64,000 nt of DNA, taken from Paramacrobiotus metropolitanus (Eukaryota > Tardigrada > Eutardigrada > Parachela > Macrobiotidae). Location: NCBI RefSeq assembly GCF_019649055.1, contig NW_026570230.1:558001-622000 (forward strand), in the 5' to 3' direction. This document shows positions 18,701-26,376 of this stretch, piece by piece (within the stretch, counting starts at the first letter, position 1; every line of letters begins with the position of its first letter). A program made the position numbers and the translations under genes. The notes beneath the pieces are model-generated. The model was not told where the DNA came from and made no database searches. It saw nothing but the letters and a program-made list of their open reading frames with translations.

Positions 18701-20788
18701 TACCATCGTGATTCGCGCGCTCAGCCGCGCTGTTTCGAATTCAATGTACTTGTACAGACTACAGATGCCATTAGGCATTTAAGTCCTACAGTCAGTACAG
18801 TGGCAGTCTAGAAATACTACTGAGTACTGACTGGATCAAACACTCCCGCCTGACAATCAAATTACCAAAAAAAATTTCCGCTTTTCAATTGATTTTCTGT
18901 TGCTTTGCATTCCCAACGCAACTAACGGTAAATTACTTTTTATAAAACATGAACAGCCATTGTAATATTGTAATATTTTAATTTTCTTTCGTCGCTCGTT
19001 TACTAGGAGATGTAAAGTATGTAGGTTGCCTCGTTTGCTGTTACGCGAGCTCCGCTCGCGCCGCAGCTCGTCGTCGCCTGCGGCTCCGCCTTCTCTGAAA
19101 AACTAACGAAATTGTTTCACGTTTCGCAGATTCTCTCGTTTTCAGCAAAGAAGCATTCCCTTGGGTAACGCCCCTAACGACCGCAAAGCAACTAACTACT
19201 AAGCAATCACTCAAATGAAAAACTTGTTAGCTACTCTGTATGTATGTTGCTGTCCCTAGACCACAAACATACAATATTATCCTCCCTAAACCTGCAGTAC
19301 CATCTTTTTCGGACATCATATTCCATAGAAAACAAATTAACATTTAACAGCAATCGCAACTTGCGAGTCGGAAGTCATTGCAAATTTTTGCCTTCAACAG
19401 TTCAACGGCATATCTGTAAAAATGGCAACCGCCCGTGGAAACGTTGCCTTTAAACTGGTCATACCTCTGCGAACGGTAGCTCATTGAGAAACAGTTTTGA
19501 GCCTCGTAGACTTTGTTAGGTCTTCTTTCCTACTTGAACATTTCCTTTTTTTTTGACGCCATTGCTTATGAAAAATTTATAATTTCATTCAAGAATCAAG
19601 ACTACGGAATAATACGTGGTCATGATTCAAGAACTTTCCTCCCATCCCAGCAAAGTTGGCCAAAACGCGTTTTAGCTGTCGAGACAGTGGTGGGTGGTCA
19701 GTTTTGCAGTGGTGGATTTTCGACTTTTCCCATTGGCTTTCTGTGTTACAGTTTTTTAAAATTCTCTTTCCAATTTTTTTTTGTCTAAAAACTTACTTGC
19801 GATGGCAAATCTACGCAGTAAGGGCTGTCTAATGATACGTTGACGGGAAGTTTGGTTCAGTGGATCTGGCTGGCGAACTCGACAAAGTGGGAATTTTGTT
19901 AAGGCTCTCAGCAGGGCGCCATCCGAGGGAAACCGAGAAACGGCTAAATGCACCGATGGGGGTCATTGGGGGAACCGATCCCCGGCTACGTCGTTAGATC
20001 CGCGTAGGCAGTACCACTGCACCACGGCGCAAAGTGTTGAAAATCCTTGAAAGACTTTGTCGGTGTATACGAGCCGCTTCTCTTCTCACAAGGCTTATGC
20101 GATTGTTATATAGTGATACTTTCATAGCCATTGATGTACTTGTATATATACGTTTGTATACTCAGACTGTGCTTACTGCCGTTTTGGGCTGCAATGGCAG
20201 CCCGTGGACCGCCTTCGCTAATGGCTTGCTTGAGGTGCATCACAAAGTATGTGTGCTTCGGTAGCTTCAAACAAACCGACTCACACGTTTGCCTCACAAT
20301 CGTTTGCATGAAAACGTGAGCCTTGCAGCATGCAGTTTTGTTCTACACTCACGGCATTATTGTAGCTTCAAACCTGCATGAAGCCGAAGTCTGTGGGGGG
20401 CTTAAATGCTGCACTGCATGGCCGTTGTATGTGAGTGCAACAGCCCGAGCTTGTACGAGCAGGTGCTGTACGGCGTACGCAATATTCCCCTAGTGCGTCT
20501 CTTATCACCTATGTAGAAACATATTCGCGGAGCTCTCTCGCAGAACTTCTTCGTTTTAGCGGAAGGTTTTTTTCGCGCAGGGAAGTGCTTATTTTTAGTG
20601 ACTTATTTGAAGGCGCATTTACCACGTTCTTTTCAATCTTTCGTATACTGTATTACTTTGATAGATTCAGCGGTTTTCACTCGGATGGAAGACCAAAAGT
20701 ATGGGACGATATTGACCTGCGGTTTGTGGATCTGTCCACATGGAGCAAACTGGCTATATACGGGATCTGCGAGGTGTTCCGAGTATGA
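8893..20788 (+). CDS. Tudor-like / F-box protein, four exons
   Basis: Four exons join in phase with GT-AG borders: 8893-9712, 10408-10519, 14202-14945 and 20671-20788, giving about 597 codons plus stop. Residues about 15-60 (WWLGYVQDIDGEYAFIHF) look like a Tudor/PWWP-type beta barrel. Residues about 285-325 are an F-box: LTPSLVSDILSHLDLHSRMK in exon 2 is completed by VCGLWQ in exon 3. F-box proteins recruit substrates to SCF ubiquitin ligases; the role here is inferred. Exon 1 begins at an acceptor (AG at 8867-8868), so a 5' non-coding exon probably lies upstream; I chose the first ATG, at 8893. Introns of 0.7, 3.7 and 5.7 kb are packed with repeats. From memory the protein resembles a multigene family in tardigrades. 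If intron 3 is retained, translation stops at 14947-14949. Confidence 0.7.
9713..10407. other. Intron 1 with retrotransposon relic
   Basis: The intron starts GTAAGC and ends TTTTTTCGTTAG. It contains the pol 3'-end relic at 10006-10209 in the same orientation as the gene. Other AG-preceded segments inside it (for example from 9937) do not fit the phase as well as exon 2. Confidence 0.65.
10006..10209 (+). pseudogene. Retrotransposon pol 3'-end relic
   Basis: The frame reads GRYEFAAVGFETFGSFG, then LVNEIGKRISLQTGE, then LKQNISLAIQRV before a stop at 10207-10209. It is bounded upstream by an in-frame TAA at 10003-10005. This is the same C-terminal domain as the relic at 7630-7937, here better kept at its end. 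In the family this region follows RT, and the repeated IS-AIQR motif marks its last part. Confidence 0.65.
10408..10519 (+). CDS. Exon 2 (F-box, first part)
   Basis: The acceptor ATTTTTTCGTTAG ends at 10407 and the donor AACG|GTACGC follows 10519. The exon is 112 nt, takes one base from exon 1 and leaves two. It encodes DVEFDALMLTARIS followed by the N-terminal two thirds of the F-box. Confidence 0.7.
10520..10915. other. Start of intron 2, no feature
   Basis: Apart from short repeated phrases (GCGGTTTTCCGAAAT near 10640-10665) nothing is visible before the fold-back element. Confidence 0.4.
10916..11603. mobile_element. Fold-back element with two 301-bp arms
   Basis: The arm 10916-11216 (starting TTAAGGGATTTGGCCCGGTA) is the imperfect reverse complement of 11303-11603, around an 86-bp AT-rich centre. 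The paired frames of about 90 residues on opposite strands that begin with the same GFGPVHST string are this palindrome read from both sides. No transposase is present. Flanks around both ends do not show a clear target duplication. Confidence 0.8.
11882..11937. repeat. Hairpin around GCATATGAAGCCG
   Basis: GCATATGAAGCCG at 11891-11903 is exactly mirrored by CGGCTTCATATGC at 11912-11924, and the flanks (AATCGTA / TACGATT) extend the stem imperfectly. It lies just outside the left arm of the palindrome described next. Confidence 0.7.
11966..13100. mobile_element. Older palindromic element hosting a Tc1-type insertion
   Basis: The arm 11966-12047 (GCGATGATAAGGGCTTGTTT ... CACCCGGCTGG ... GTTGCGGCTA) is the imperfect reverse complement of 13026-13100. 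The smaller TA-flanked element 12050-12986 has inserted between the arms, which explains the interrupted palindrome. Confidence 0.55.
12050..12986. mobile_element. Tc1/mariner-type element with 31-bp TIRs
   Basis: The left end, CAGAGGGTTATTCAGCC onward (12050-12080), is the exact reverse complement of 12956-12986. Both ends are flanked by TA (12048-12049 and 12987-12988), the target duplication of the Tc1/mariner superfamily. The 937-bp length could hold a decayed transposase. On the minus strand 12304-12104 a 66-residue frame contains RRLLVNRQYREHF and FRLVSRHIEML, weakly like a helix-turn-helix region, but no DDE/D catalytic frame is visible. I read it as a relic or non-autonomous copy. Confidence 0.8.
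13101..14201. other. Rest of intron 2, no feature
   Basis: I see nothing beyond AT-rich sequence and the acceptor TTTCTTGATAG at 14191-14201. The open frame that begins at ATG 14038 reads through this acceptor, but its first 54 codons are intron sequence. Confidence 0.5.
14202..14945 (+). CDS. Exon 3 (F-box end and C-terminal region)
   Basis: It starts after AG at 14200-14201 and completes the codon left by exon 2. It encodes VCGLWQLLLSS, a leucine-rich stretch (SATISLTLLNVFPP), and ends before GTAAGT at 14946. Two bases are left, which fit the first base of exon 4. Phase agreement at all three joins is the main support for the model. Confidence 0.7.
14946..15992. other. Start of intron 3, AT-rich
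   Basis: The long AT-rich stretch has repeated phrases (TTTTGGAAATTATCT near 15115 and 15296) but no gene. A 71-codon frame at 15607-15822 has no motif. Confidence 0.45.
15993..16365 (+). mobile_element. X repeat, copy 5 (short form)
   Basis: This copy is bounded by CTACATCCGTAAC and TACGGATGCAG. It has the X body (AAGGCCGATTTTGACGCGGT, GTTGCCATGGGCCTGCACG) and no 9-bp array. It is almost identical to the next copy, which begins 20 bp after it ends. Confidence 0.7.
16385..16756 (+). mobile_element. X repeat, copy 6 (near-identical tandem duplicate)
   Basis: The unit is the same as 15993-16365, differing by a handful of bases (for example GTAGTACAGTAATAATG against GTAGTACAGTAGTTAATG). The linker TCCTCCGTAAACTGGTTA separates the two. 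The tandem pair looks recent. Confidence 0.7.
16779..17481 (+). mobile_element. X repeat, copy 7 (with 9-bp core)
   Basis: This copy runs from CTACATCCGTAAC to CACGGATGTAG, about 700 bp, with the TTTCTTAGG array at about 17150-17330. It is closely related to the copy at 5644-6344 some 11 kb away, including the same order of linker and following Y subtype. Confidence 0.65.
17500..17760 (+). repeat. Y repeat, copy 7
   Basis: This copy starts ATGAATACTAATCATCTGTG directly after the X copy 7 linker, matching the block at 6363-6600. Confidence 0.55.
17761..19799. other. Intron 3 interior, no gene seen
   Basis: The stretch is AT-rich, with a short GC-rich patch at about 19035-19090 (GCGAGCTCCGCTCGCG) and a 16-bp palindrome TCGCGCGCTAGCGCGA at 18300-18315. 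Frames of 60-90 codons here have no motifs. Confidence 0.45.
19800..20031 (-). mobile_element. tRNA-headed SINE candidate
   Basis: On the minus strand from 20031 the sequence starts TGCGCCGTGGTGCAGTGGTA, with an RNA polymerase III A-box (TGGTGCAGTGG). About 45 nt later comes GGATCGGTTCC, close to the B-box consensus and inside a GGGG...CCCC T-arm-like hairpin. The acceptor stem is not closed at the 3' side, so this is a SINE head or tRNA pseudogene rather than a functional tRNA. The tail boundary near 19800 is a guess. Confidence 0.45.
20671..20788 (+). CDS. Exon 4 (terminal) of the F-box gene
   Basis: The acceptor ATAGATTCAG ends at 20670. The exon completes the split Ile codon and reads GFHSDGRPKVWDDIDLRF, then LAIYGICEVFRV and stop. 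The continuous charged/aromatic sequence, exact phase and fit to the remembered family ending support it over termination at 14949. A possible poly(A) signal ATTAAA lies near 21343. Confidence 0.65.
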
Positions 20789-21637
20789 AGCTCTGCAGAT
20801 GCGTCAACATTGATCTCATATCGAAGGGTCCACTAAATTGAACATTATTATCTGGGCAGCGCCGATCATTATTACGCAGGTTCATTATTACCAGGATAAT
20901 CCAGAGATCCCAGATTACGGGGGAGTGGAAGTACAGTACATAGGGAGACTCCTATCAGCTGTCGATTTTCGATCTATTTAAGGACAAAAACTGGTTTGAA
21001 AAATATTATCGAGCGAATTATCTTCGATCAATTAATTTGTTGTTTTGTATCTTTTTTGCGTTGCGAGATGTCTAAAAATTATTGAGATGCCCACGTTTGT
21101 TTTTGTAGTATTTTAATGTTTTAGTGTGTAATGGCTTCACTTTCTATTTGTTCACTTATCTTTTTACTATGCACCTCGACTACACTTTTTACTATTTTTA
21201 CTACGCACCTCATATGGAATAAGAATCATATCTGTTGCCCATCCCTCAATGGCCTTACGTTTGAAATTCTTCTTCGTCAAAGAAGCATAGCAGGTTCGCT
21301 TAGTGACGTTTAAGACACACCTGACTGTTCGGGCATTCAGATATTAAAGTTTAAGAAAAAAATGTGTGCAGTACACTTCGAAAAAAAAAATACTGAGAAG
21401 TTGTTTCAATTTGGCTGCTGCACCCTCTGTATTTTGAATTTTTCTGTGATTATCGATGATATGGTATTTACCGGGCGCAGCCGATTTGATCGTTTTTGCT
21501 TGAAACAAGCACAGAATGTTTTTTACCTACATTTATATGCGTTCTGAGTGAGAAAAATCCAAAACAACTCTAGAATAGAAACTTTTTGGAAAATGCAAAA
21601 CTTGCATTGTAATGCACTGTAACTCACTGCGGGACCA
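20789..21637. other. 3' UTR and intergenic spacer
   Basis: No gene is visible. The bases are AT-rich and lead up to the AATAC at 21637-21641 that precedes element A. Confidence 0.45.
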
Positions 21638-21641
21638 ATAC

Positions 21642-22126
21642 TGACATGCTATACGGCAGTCGAACCTACCGTACTCGATGACCAACCTAACTCAGTAGAT
21701 AAAGTGGGAAATAAACACTACGAACTACCTCTTATGCCTAATCCTCTGATAACTAGCAAAACACTTTACCAGCTATCCGACTACGTGCACGAATAAGATC
21801 TGGATGATGTAGTTATCCAGATTGGTGACTTCCGGTAGGTACACACACTAAAGTTTTCGCTACAGAAGACACGAGAGCTCTCATAACACAAGTTCTTATT
21901 AGCAATTGCAATTTCACACATCACTTTAGTCTCGACTGACTTTCGCTATCCAAAACAGATGATCACTTCTCTGCTTATACATGGGAAAGTTAGCAAAACG
22001 TAAAACAGCGCCGACGTCATTATACGGCGCATACAATCGACCAATTAGTAAGCTCAAAACGGAAGAAACACGCATATACTCTACCAGATAAGTACATAAA
22101 TGCCGTACATTACTCATGGAATGTTA
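21642..22126 (-). repeat. Element A 3' LTR
   Basis: This is the 485-bp copy of the LTR at 31428-31915. On the minus strand it begins TAACATTCCATGAG and ends GCATGTCA. The 63-codon frame found identically in both LTRs is repeat sequence. Confidence 0.92.
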
Positions 22127-22140
22127 CCCCCGCATTTACG
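22127..22140 (-). promoter_or_regulatory. Element A polypurine tract
   Basis: Immediately 5' of the 3' LTR on the minus strand the sequence reads AAATGCGGGGG, a short G-rich tract. It is placed where plus-strand DNA synthesis is primed in LTR elements. Confidence 0.5.
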
Positions 22141-22298
22141 CGGTTTCCGTCCGCGGGAACCCATAATACAAGAAAAACAACAACACAAGCTACCTCCCCT
22201 TGGGAGCCTCATCCGCGTAATCGTGTCCAGGGGGATATCCTTGTCGTTCTTCCGAAGATACCGCTATCCCATCCACTGCTTTGCCGTACATCTTGACT

Positions 22299-23732
22299 TC
22301 ACAGGCGCTCCAGATCGCTCAGCGCGAACGCCGCGTCCGTCCAACCCTCCCGCGCATCCTTCATCCGCTTGGCAGCATCCTGGTTCCCTCGTTCTGCACG
22401 ATCCAGGATCTCCATGGCGCGGGCGGTCTCCGGGAGGATATGGAAGGTTGTCGTCGGTGTGGATAGGTGGAAGGGGACCAGCATCGCTTTAATCTCCGCT
22501 CGGTTTTTCTGCAGGGTACGCAGCATGTCCAGCTCCAGGATGAGTTTACCCTGGACAATCCGCGCTGCTCCTCGGATTTTTGGGTCCATGTTATGCCACT
22601 TTTCGTAAGTGCATAAGATCGGGGTGGTCTTCTTCTTCATGTCCGGAATATACTGTGGCAAACTGAATCGCAGGGACATTCCGTTCACAGTCTGCACGAC
22701 CGCATGGTACATACGCCAAAACCACGGCGTCATCAAGTGAACATTAGACAATTCCGCCACCACCTCCTGAATTCGTTTCTTCAGGATGTCACACTGACGA
22801 ATGAAGTCTTGAGCCTCCTCGCTGGTGATGTTTCCTGCATTTTGACGCGTAGCGTATCCACCTGGCTCCGCTTCCCTCTCTACAATTTCCTGCGGGATCA
22901 GACGAGCCGTTGAACGCGGGTTGAACGCGACTTGATCAAAGTGGTAGGGAATCAGGTATGGCACCTTATCCATAAGGTCCATATAATCGACCACAAACTC
23001 CACAAGTCCTGCCATCTTCTGCAGTGACGCAGCGATAATGGTCGACGTCAGAGATCGACCATGTCCTGCCGCCACACGTCTATAGCGCACCATCCGATGA
23101 ACCGCTTTTTGAAAGCTGAGCAGTTTGTCCAGCGCGATGTCGTCACAGTTCACATCCAAGTACGGATCCGTATCGTATTGATTATGCTGCTTCCATTGCT
23201 CGTAGGAAGTTGAATACGTGGGATTCACTTCATCCACATATTTCGACAATTCCTTCAGCATCGTGAAGAAATCTTCCCAGGCCGATTTTTGCAGATGATT
23301 CATGGCAAGGACATTGAAGTCCTTGTCAGTCGACACTTGCCGGAGTTCACGCAAAACAGCCATTACTGCAGGGACAGCTGTTACAAAATCGTCATTCTCG
23401 CCGATTGACGGGTAAGGCAGCTGTTCCAGGATTGCCACCATCCCTCCATCTTTCAGGTGCTGCTCCTCAAGGCCCGTCAGAACTGAGGGATCCTTGAAAA
23501 AGTGTGCCGTCATCAAGGCGTTGGTGCTCATGGAAACATCCTTTTTCGTAGCTGCCACTAACTGCTGTGGATCAGAAGACTCCAGTGCGATACTGTTCGC
23601 TGCTCTGATAGTAGCCATCCTCATCGTCCATATTCTCCGAAATCGGAACCAGCACCTGCTGAGGAACTCGGCCAAATCTGGTTCGTAACATCTTACGAGA
23701 ATCCAGATTGTTACCACAACTTCACCACTCAC
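22299..23732 (-). CDS. Element A third ORF, unknown function (477 aa)
   Basis: An uninterrupted 477-codon frame lies between pol and the 3' LTR, the position of env in errantiviruses. I see no signal peptide, no transmembrane segment and no furin-like site, so an envelope role is not supported. The N-terminal part around residue 39 (MATIRAANSIALESS) may be the real start. The remainder looks largely helical and charged, with a cluster MTPWFWRMYHAVVQTVNGMS near residue 340 and a helical C-terminus rich in A, E, K and R. I do not recognise a family. Its intact state beside frameshifted gag/pol suggests recent constraint or recent origin of the copy. Confidence 0.7.
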   Translation of the reverse strand: MSGEVVVTIWILVRCYEPDLAEFLSRCWFRFRRIWTMRMATIRAANSIALESSDPQQLVAATKKDVSMSTNALMTAHFFKDPSVLTGLEEQHLKDGGMVAILEQLPYPSIGENDDFVTAVPAVMAVLRELRQVSTDKDFNVLAMNHLQKSAWEDFFTMLKELSKYVDEVNPTYSTSYEQWKQHNQYDTDPYLDVNCDDIALDKLLSFQKAVHRMVRYRRVAAGHGRSLTSTIIAASLQKMAGLVEFVVDYMDLMDKVPYLIPYHFDQVAFNPRSTARLIPQEIVEREAEPGGYATRQNAGNITSEEAQDFIRQCDILKKRIQEVVAELSNVHLMTPWFWRMYHAVVQTVNGMSLRFSLPQYIPDMKKKTTPILCTYEKWHNMDPKIRGAARIVQGKLILELDMLRTLQKNRAEIKAMLVPFHLSTPTTTFHILPETARAMEILDRAERGNQDAAKRMKDAREGWTDAAFALSDLERL

Positions 23733-24328
23733 TGAGACGAAATTCAGGCACTTGTGATCTTAGAAACACTATTTCTAAGATCGTTCAGCTCCAAATATCG
23801 AAATTTCAGAAACACTCGAAAACTTTCGAAGTTAACTTTAAACTGAGAAACCAAAGTTCTTCGCACTGACAAACTCTGAAACTGAAGTTCCGCGTGCAAA
23901 AGGTTGAGTTTTTTCACTCCACGTGCTTAAGCATGGCTCAGCATATGACTCATACGCTTTGTGCCGTAATTACTGGTGCCATTTCTCCTTTACTCGTACA
24001 ACTTATTGCACATCTTTCCGATGTACAATAGTTACTGTACTCATAATGGTTTTTTCAACTGCTTTATTTTCACGAATACTTTTCTTTTCGTGAATGACAT
24101 TTGCATTTCTTTCTTTCATACCGTACTGTATGTGTAGCACTACTGCACATAATATTTCCGGTATTTTTGATTTTGGTTATGCATGTTCAACTTTCTACAT
24201 ACATATCGACACAACCAACCTTATTCACGGTCAACTTTTATTGATCAACATTTCTTGGTTAATTCAACCAGTAAGCGCAAACACAGACCCGAACAAAATG
24301 CACAAAATTGAACTAACATTTCTCGTTG
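23733..24328 (-). other. Gap where an integrase core would be expected
   Basis: About 600 bp of AT-rich sequence separate the HHCC domain from the third ORF. No frame shows the D,D-35-E signature or a chromodomain. Either the core was deleted or this lineage lacks it. Confidence 0.55.
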
Positions 24329-26062
24329 TTAGTTAAACAACAAGCGCAACAATGAATTAGCACTTCCCCAGCGCATGATTATTAAAGGAACCGTCTGTTC
24401 AAACCCTGCTGGTGCTCTGTTCAGCGGGTTCCCTCGTTGGCACGCGTCGCAAGTACGACAGTACTTGACCACAAATTCGCGCATTTTTGGCCAATACAAG
24501 GAATTTGCCATTTTTGCGTACATTGCGTCGAGGCCCAGATGTGCGGCATAGGGCACATCGTGATTCTCATGTGCCATTTGCAACCGCCACTGGGTGGGCA
24601 CATAGAACAAGTATACGTAACCGTCGTTGTGAACACGGCGGTAATACAGTACACCATCACGTAACACAAGACTCTTCAATGTTTTTCGTTCACGATTAGT
24701 CATCGTTTGAGTCGGATCATTCAGAAGTTTAATCCAGTTCTGAATCTGTTCATCCTTCTCCTGCTGTTCAATCCAGAATTTCGCTTGATCTGGTTTAAAA
24801 AATTCGAATTGTTCAGTTTTCTTCATCCCAAGAGCTTCGTGATTCAGCATATTCATATGCTGATACAGCTCGATCTGATTTACCACCATATGTTTACACT
24901 GCCTGACTTGCTGATTATTCCAGTTTGGCAGATAATCTGGAATATCGCAAGAAGCTGCTGAATCGGGCTCATTAGGTACGATGCCTTCATTCCTTGACAA
25001 GGCATCTGCCACAACGTTTTCCTTTCCCTTAATGTACTTCTGGATCATGTCGTATTCCTGACACTTGATCGCCCATCTTCCCAATCTGCCTCCAGCATCC
25101 TTCATACTCTTCATGTACTGAAGTGCTGAGTGATCGGTGTAAACTTCGAACTTATGCCCTGACAGGTAATGTCTCCACTTTTTGAGAGCTGAAACCAGAG
25201 CAAAGCACTCTAGTTCTGTCGGGTAATAATTTTGCTTTTGGATTGGTTTTAATTGAGTACTCATGTACTCAATTGGCTTCCAATCACTGCCAATCAACTG
25301 CTTCATTACAGCACCTACTGCAACACCTGAAGCATCGATATACAGCTGAATCGGGGCTTCGGGATCATATCTGGCCAGCACTGGAGCATTACACAATGCG
25401 TTTTTGATATCCTGCACTGCAGCCTCCTGCTCTGGGCCCCATTTCCATGGTACATTCGTTCTAATCAGACGAGTGTAAGGTTCGGCCCGTGCTGCATAAT
25501 TCTCAATGAATCTCCGATAGAATCCAGCCATCCCATTGAAGCGCTGGATGTCCTTGACATTTCGAAATGGACCAAAATTCATTACAGCCTTTACCTTGTC
25601 TGGATCTGTGTGGATTCCTTCTGCATCCACAACATGTCCCAGAAAGGTAAGCGACTCTTGGAAGAACTCACATTTCTCCAAGTTAATTGTCCAACCTGCC
25701 GCACCAAGGCGGGCGAACACTTCGTCCAAGTCCTTCTGATGCTGTTCTTTAGTGAGAGAGAACACAATTATGTCGTCGACGAAAACGAATGCGATGACGC
25801 CTTTTAGGTTTCTCAGCGTCATGTCCATAGCCCTCTGAAAGGCAGTTGGACCATCTTTAATTCCGAAAGGCAAAACTTTGAATTGGTAAGCACATTCTTC
25901 CCCAATCATTGTGGCTTTATGTTTATCAGACTCTTTTAATCGAATCTGCCAAAAGCCTGCTTTCAGATCTATCTTCGAGAAGTACTTCGCAGTTCCCAGT
26001 CTGCTTAGGATATCATCGATCCTAGGCATCGGGTAACTGGAACCTTCGAGACAATTGTTCAA
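24329..26062 (-). CDS. pol: Element A pol: RT, RNase H and second HHCC domain
   Basis: Ty3/gypsy-type polymerase of 577 codons. RT motif A reads KIDLKAGFWQI with its Asp near residue 32. The catalytic box is FVFVDDIIVF near residue 95. RNase H residues are visible in LYIDASG (about 242), TELECFAL, YTDHSALQYM (about 310) and VADALSR (about 353). The end carries a canonical integrase zinc domain: HENHDVPYAAHLG near residue 500, LYWPKMREFV, and CRTCDAC near 537. It then diverges after NRAPAG and stops without an integrase core. The RT N-terminus lies upstream in another frame (26073-26369), separated by one extra A in a run of six (26084-26089). Confidence 0.88.
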   Translation of the reverse strand: MNNCLEGSSYPMPRIDDILSRLGTAKYFSKIDLKAGFWQIRLKESDKHKATMIGEECAYQFKVLPFGIKDGPTAFQRAMDMTLRNLKGVIAFVFVDDIIVFSLTKEQHQKDLDEVFARLGAAGWTINLEKCEFFQESLTFLGHVVDAEGIHTDPDKVKAVMNFGPFRNVKDIQRFNGMAGFYRRFIENYAARAEPYTRLIRTNVPWKWGPEQEAAVQDIKNALCNAPVLARYDPEAPIQLYIDASGVAVGAVMKQLIGSDWKPIEYMSTQLKPIQKQNYYPTELECFALVSALKKWRHYLSGHKFEVYTDHSALQYMKSMKDAGGRLGRWAIKCQEYDMIQKYIKGKENVVADALSRNEGIVPNEPDSAASCDIPDYLPNWNNQQVRQCKHMVVNQIELYQHMNMLNHEALGMKKTEQFEFFKPDQAKFWIEQQEKDEQIQNWIKLLNDPTQTMTNRERKTLKSLVLRDGVLYYRRVHNDGYVYLFYVPTQWRLQMAHENHDVPYAAHLGLDAMYAKMANSLYWPKMREFVVKYCRTCDACQRGNPLNRAPAGFEQTVPLIIMRWGSANSLLRLLFN

Positions 26063-26072
26063 CTTTCTGAAA

Positions 26073-26372
26073 TCAACTGTGACTTTTTTCAGTTGTCATT
26101 TTCTTCGGTATCAGACAGATCGGAAACCCCCAAGCACTCGCTGTGGGTTCAATTATTCCGTCAGCCTGCATTTCCGCCGTTTTCTCACGCAGAAATCTCT
26201 TATCTGCGTAACTAGTACGGTACGGAGGAAGTCGGATAGGAGCATGAGAACCCGTATTTATCGGATGTTCGTACAACTTACAACATCCAATCGGCCGTTC
26301 TTTGCTCGGAACAATTACGCAATGCGTCCTCAACAAGCGAAGCAGTGCTTCCCGCTCTGGTTCAGTTGCTTT
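26073..26372 (-). pseudogene. Element A RT N-terminus in a shifted frame
   Basis: The minus strand reads SKATEPEREALLRLL, then THCVIVPSKERPIG, then HAPIRLPPYRTSYADKRF and GFPICLIPKKM. This is the segment that precedes RT motif A in gypsy-type pol. It is offset from the gag-protease frame upstream (which stops at 26377) and from the RT frame downstream. Without both shifts, gag, PR, RT and RNase H would read through as one polyprotein. Confidence 0.75.
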
Positions 26373-26376
26373 GGAA

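Noticed and set aside
22299-23732. Envelope gene of an errantivirus-like element
   Set aside because: No hydrophobic signal or membrane anchor and no cleavage site are visible in the 477-aa frame.
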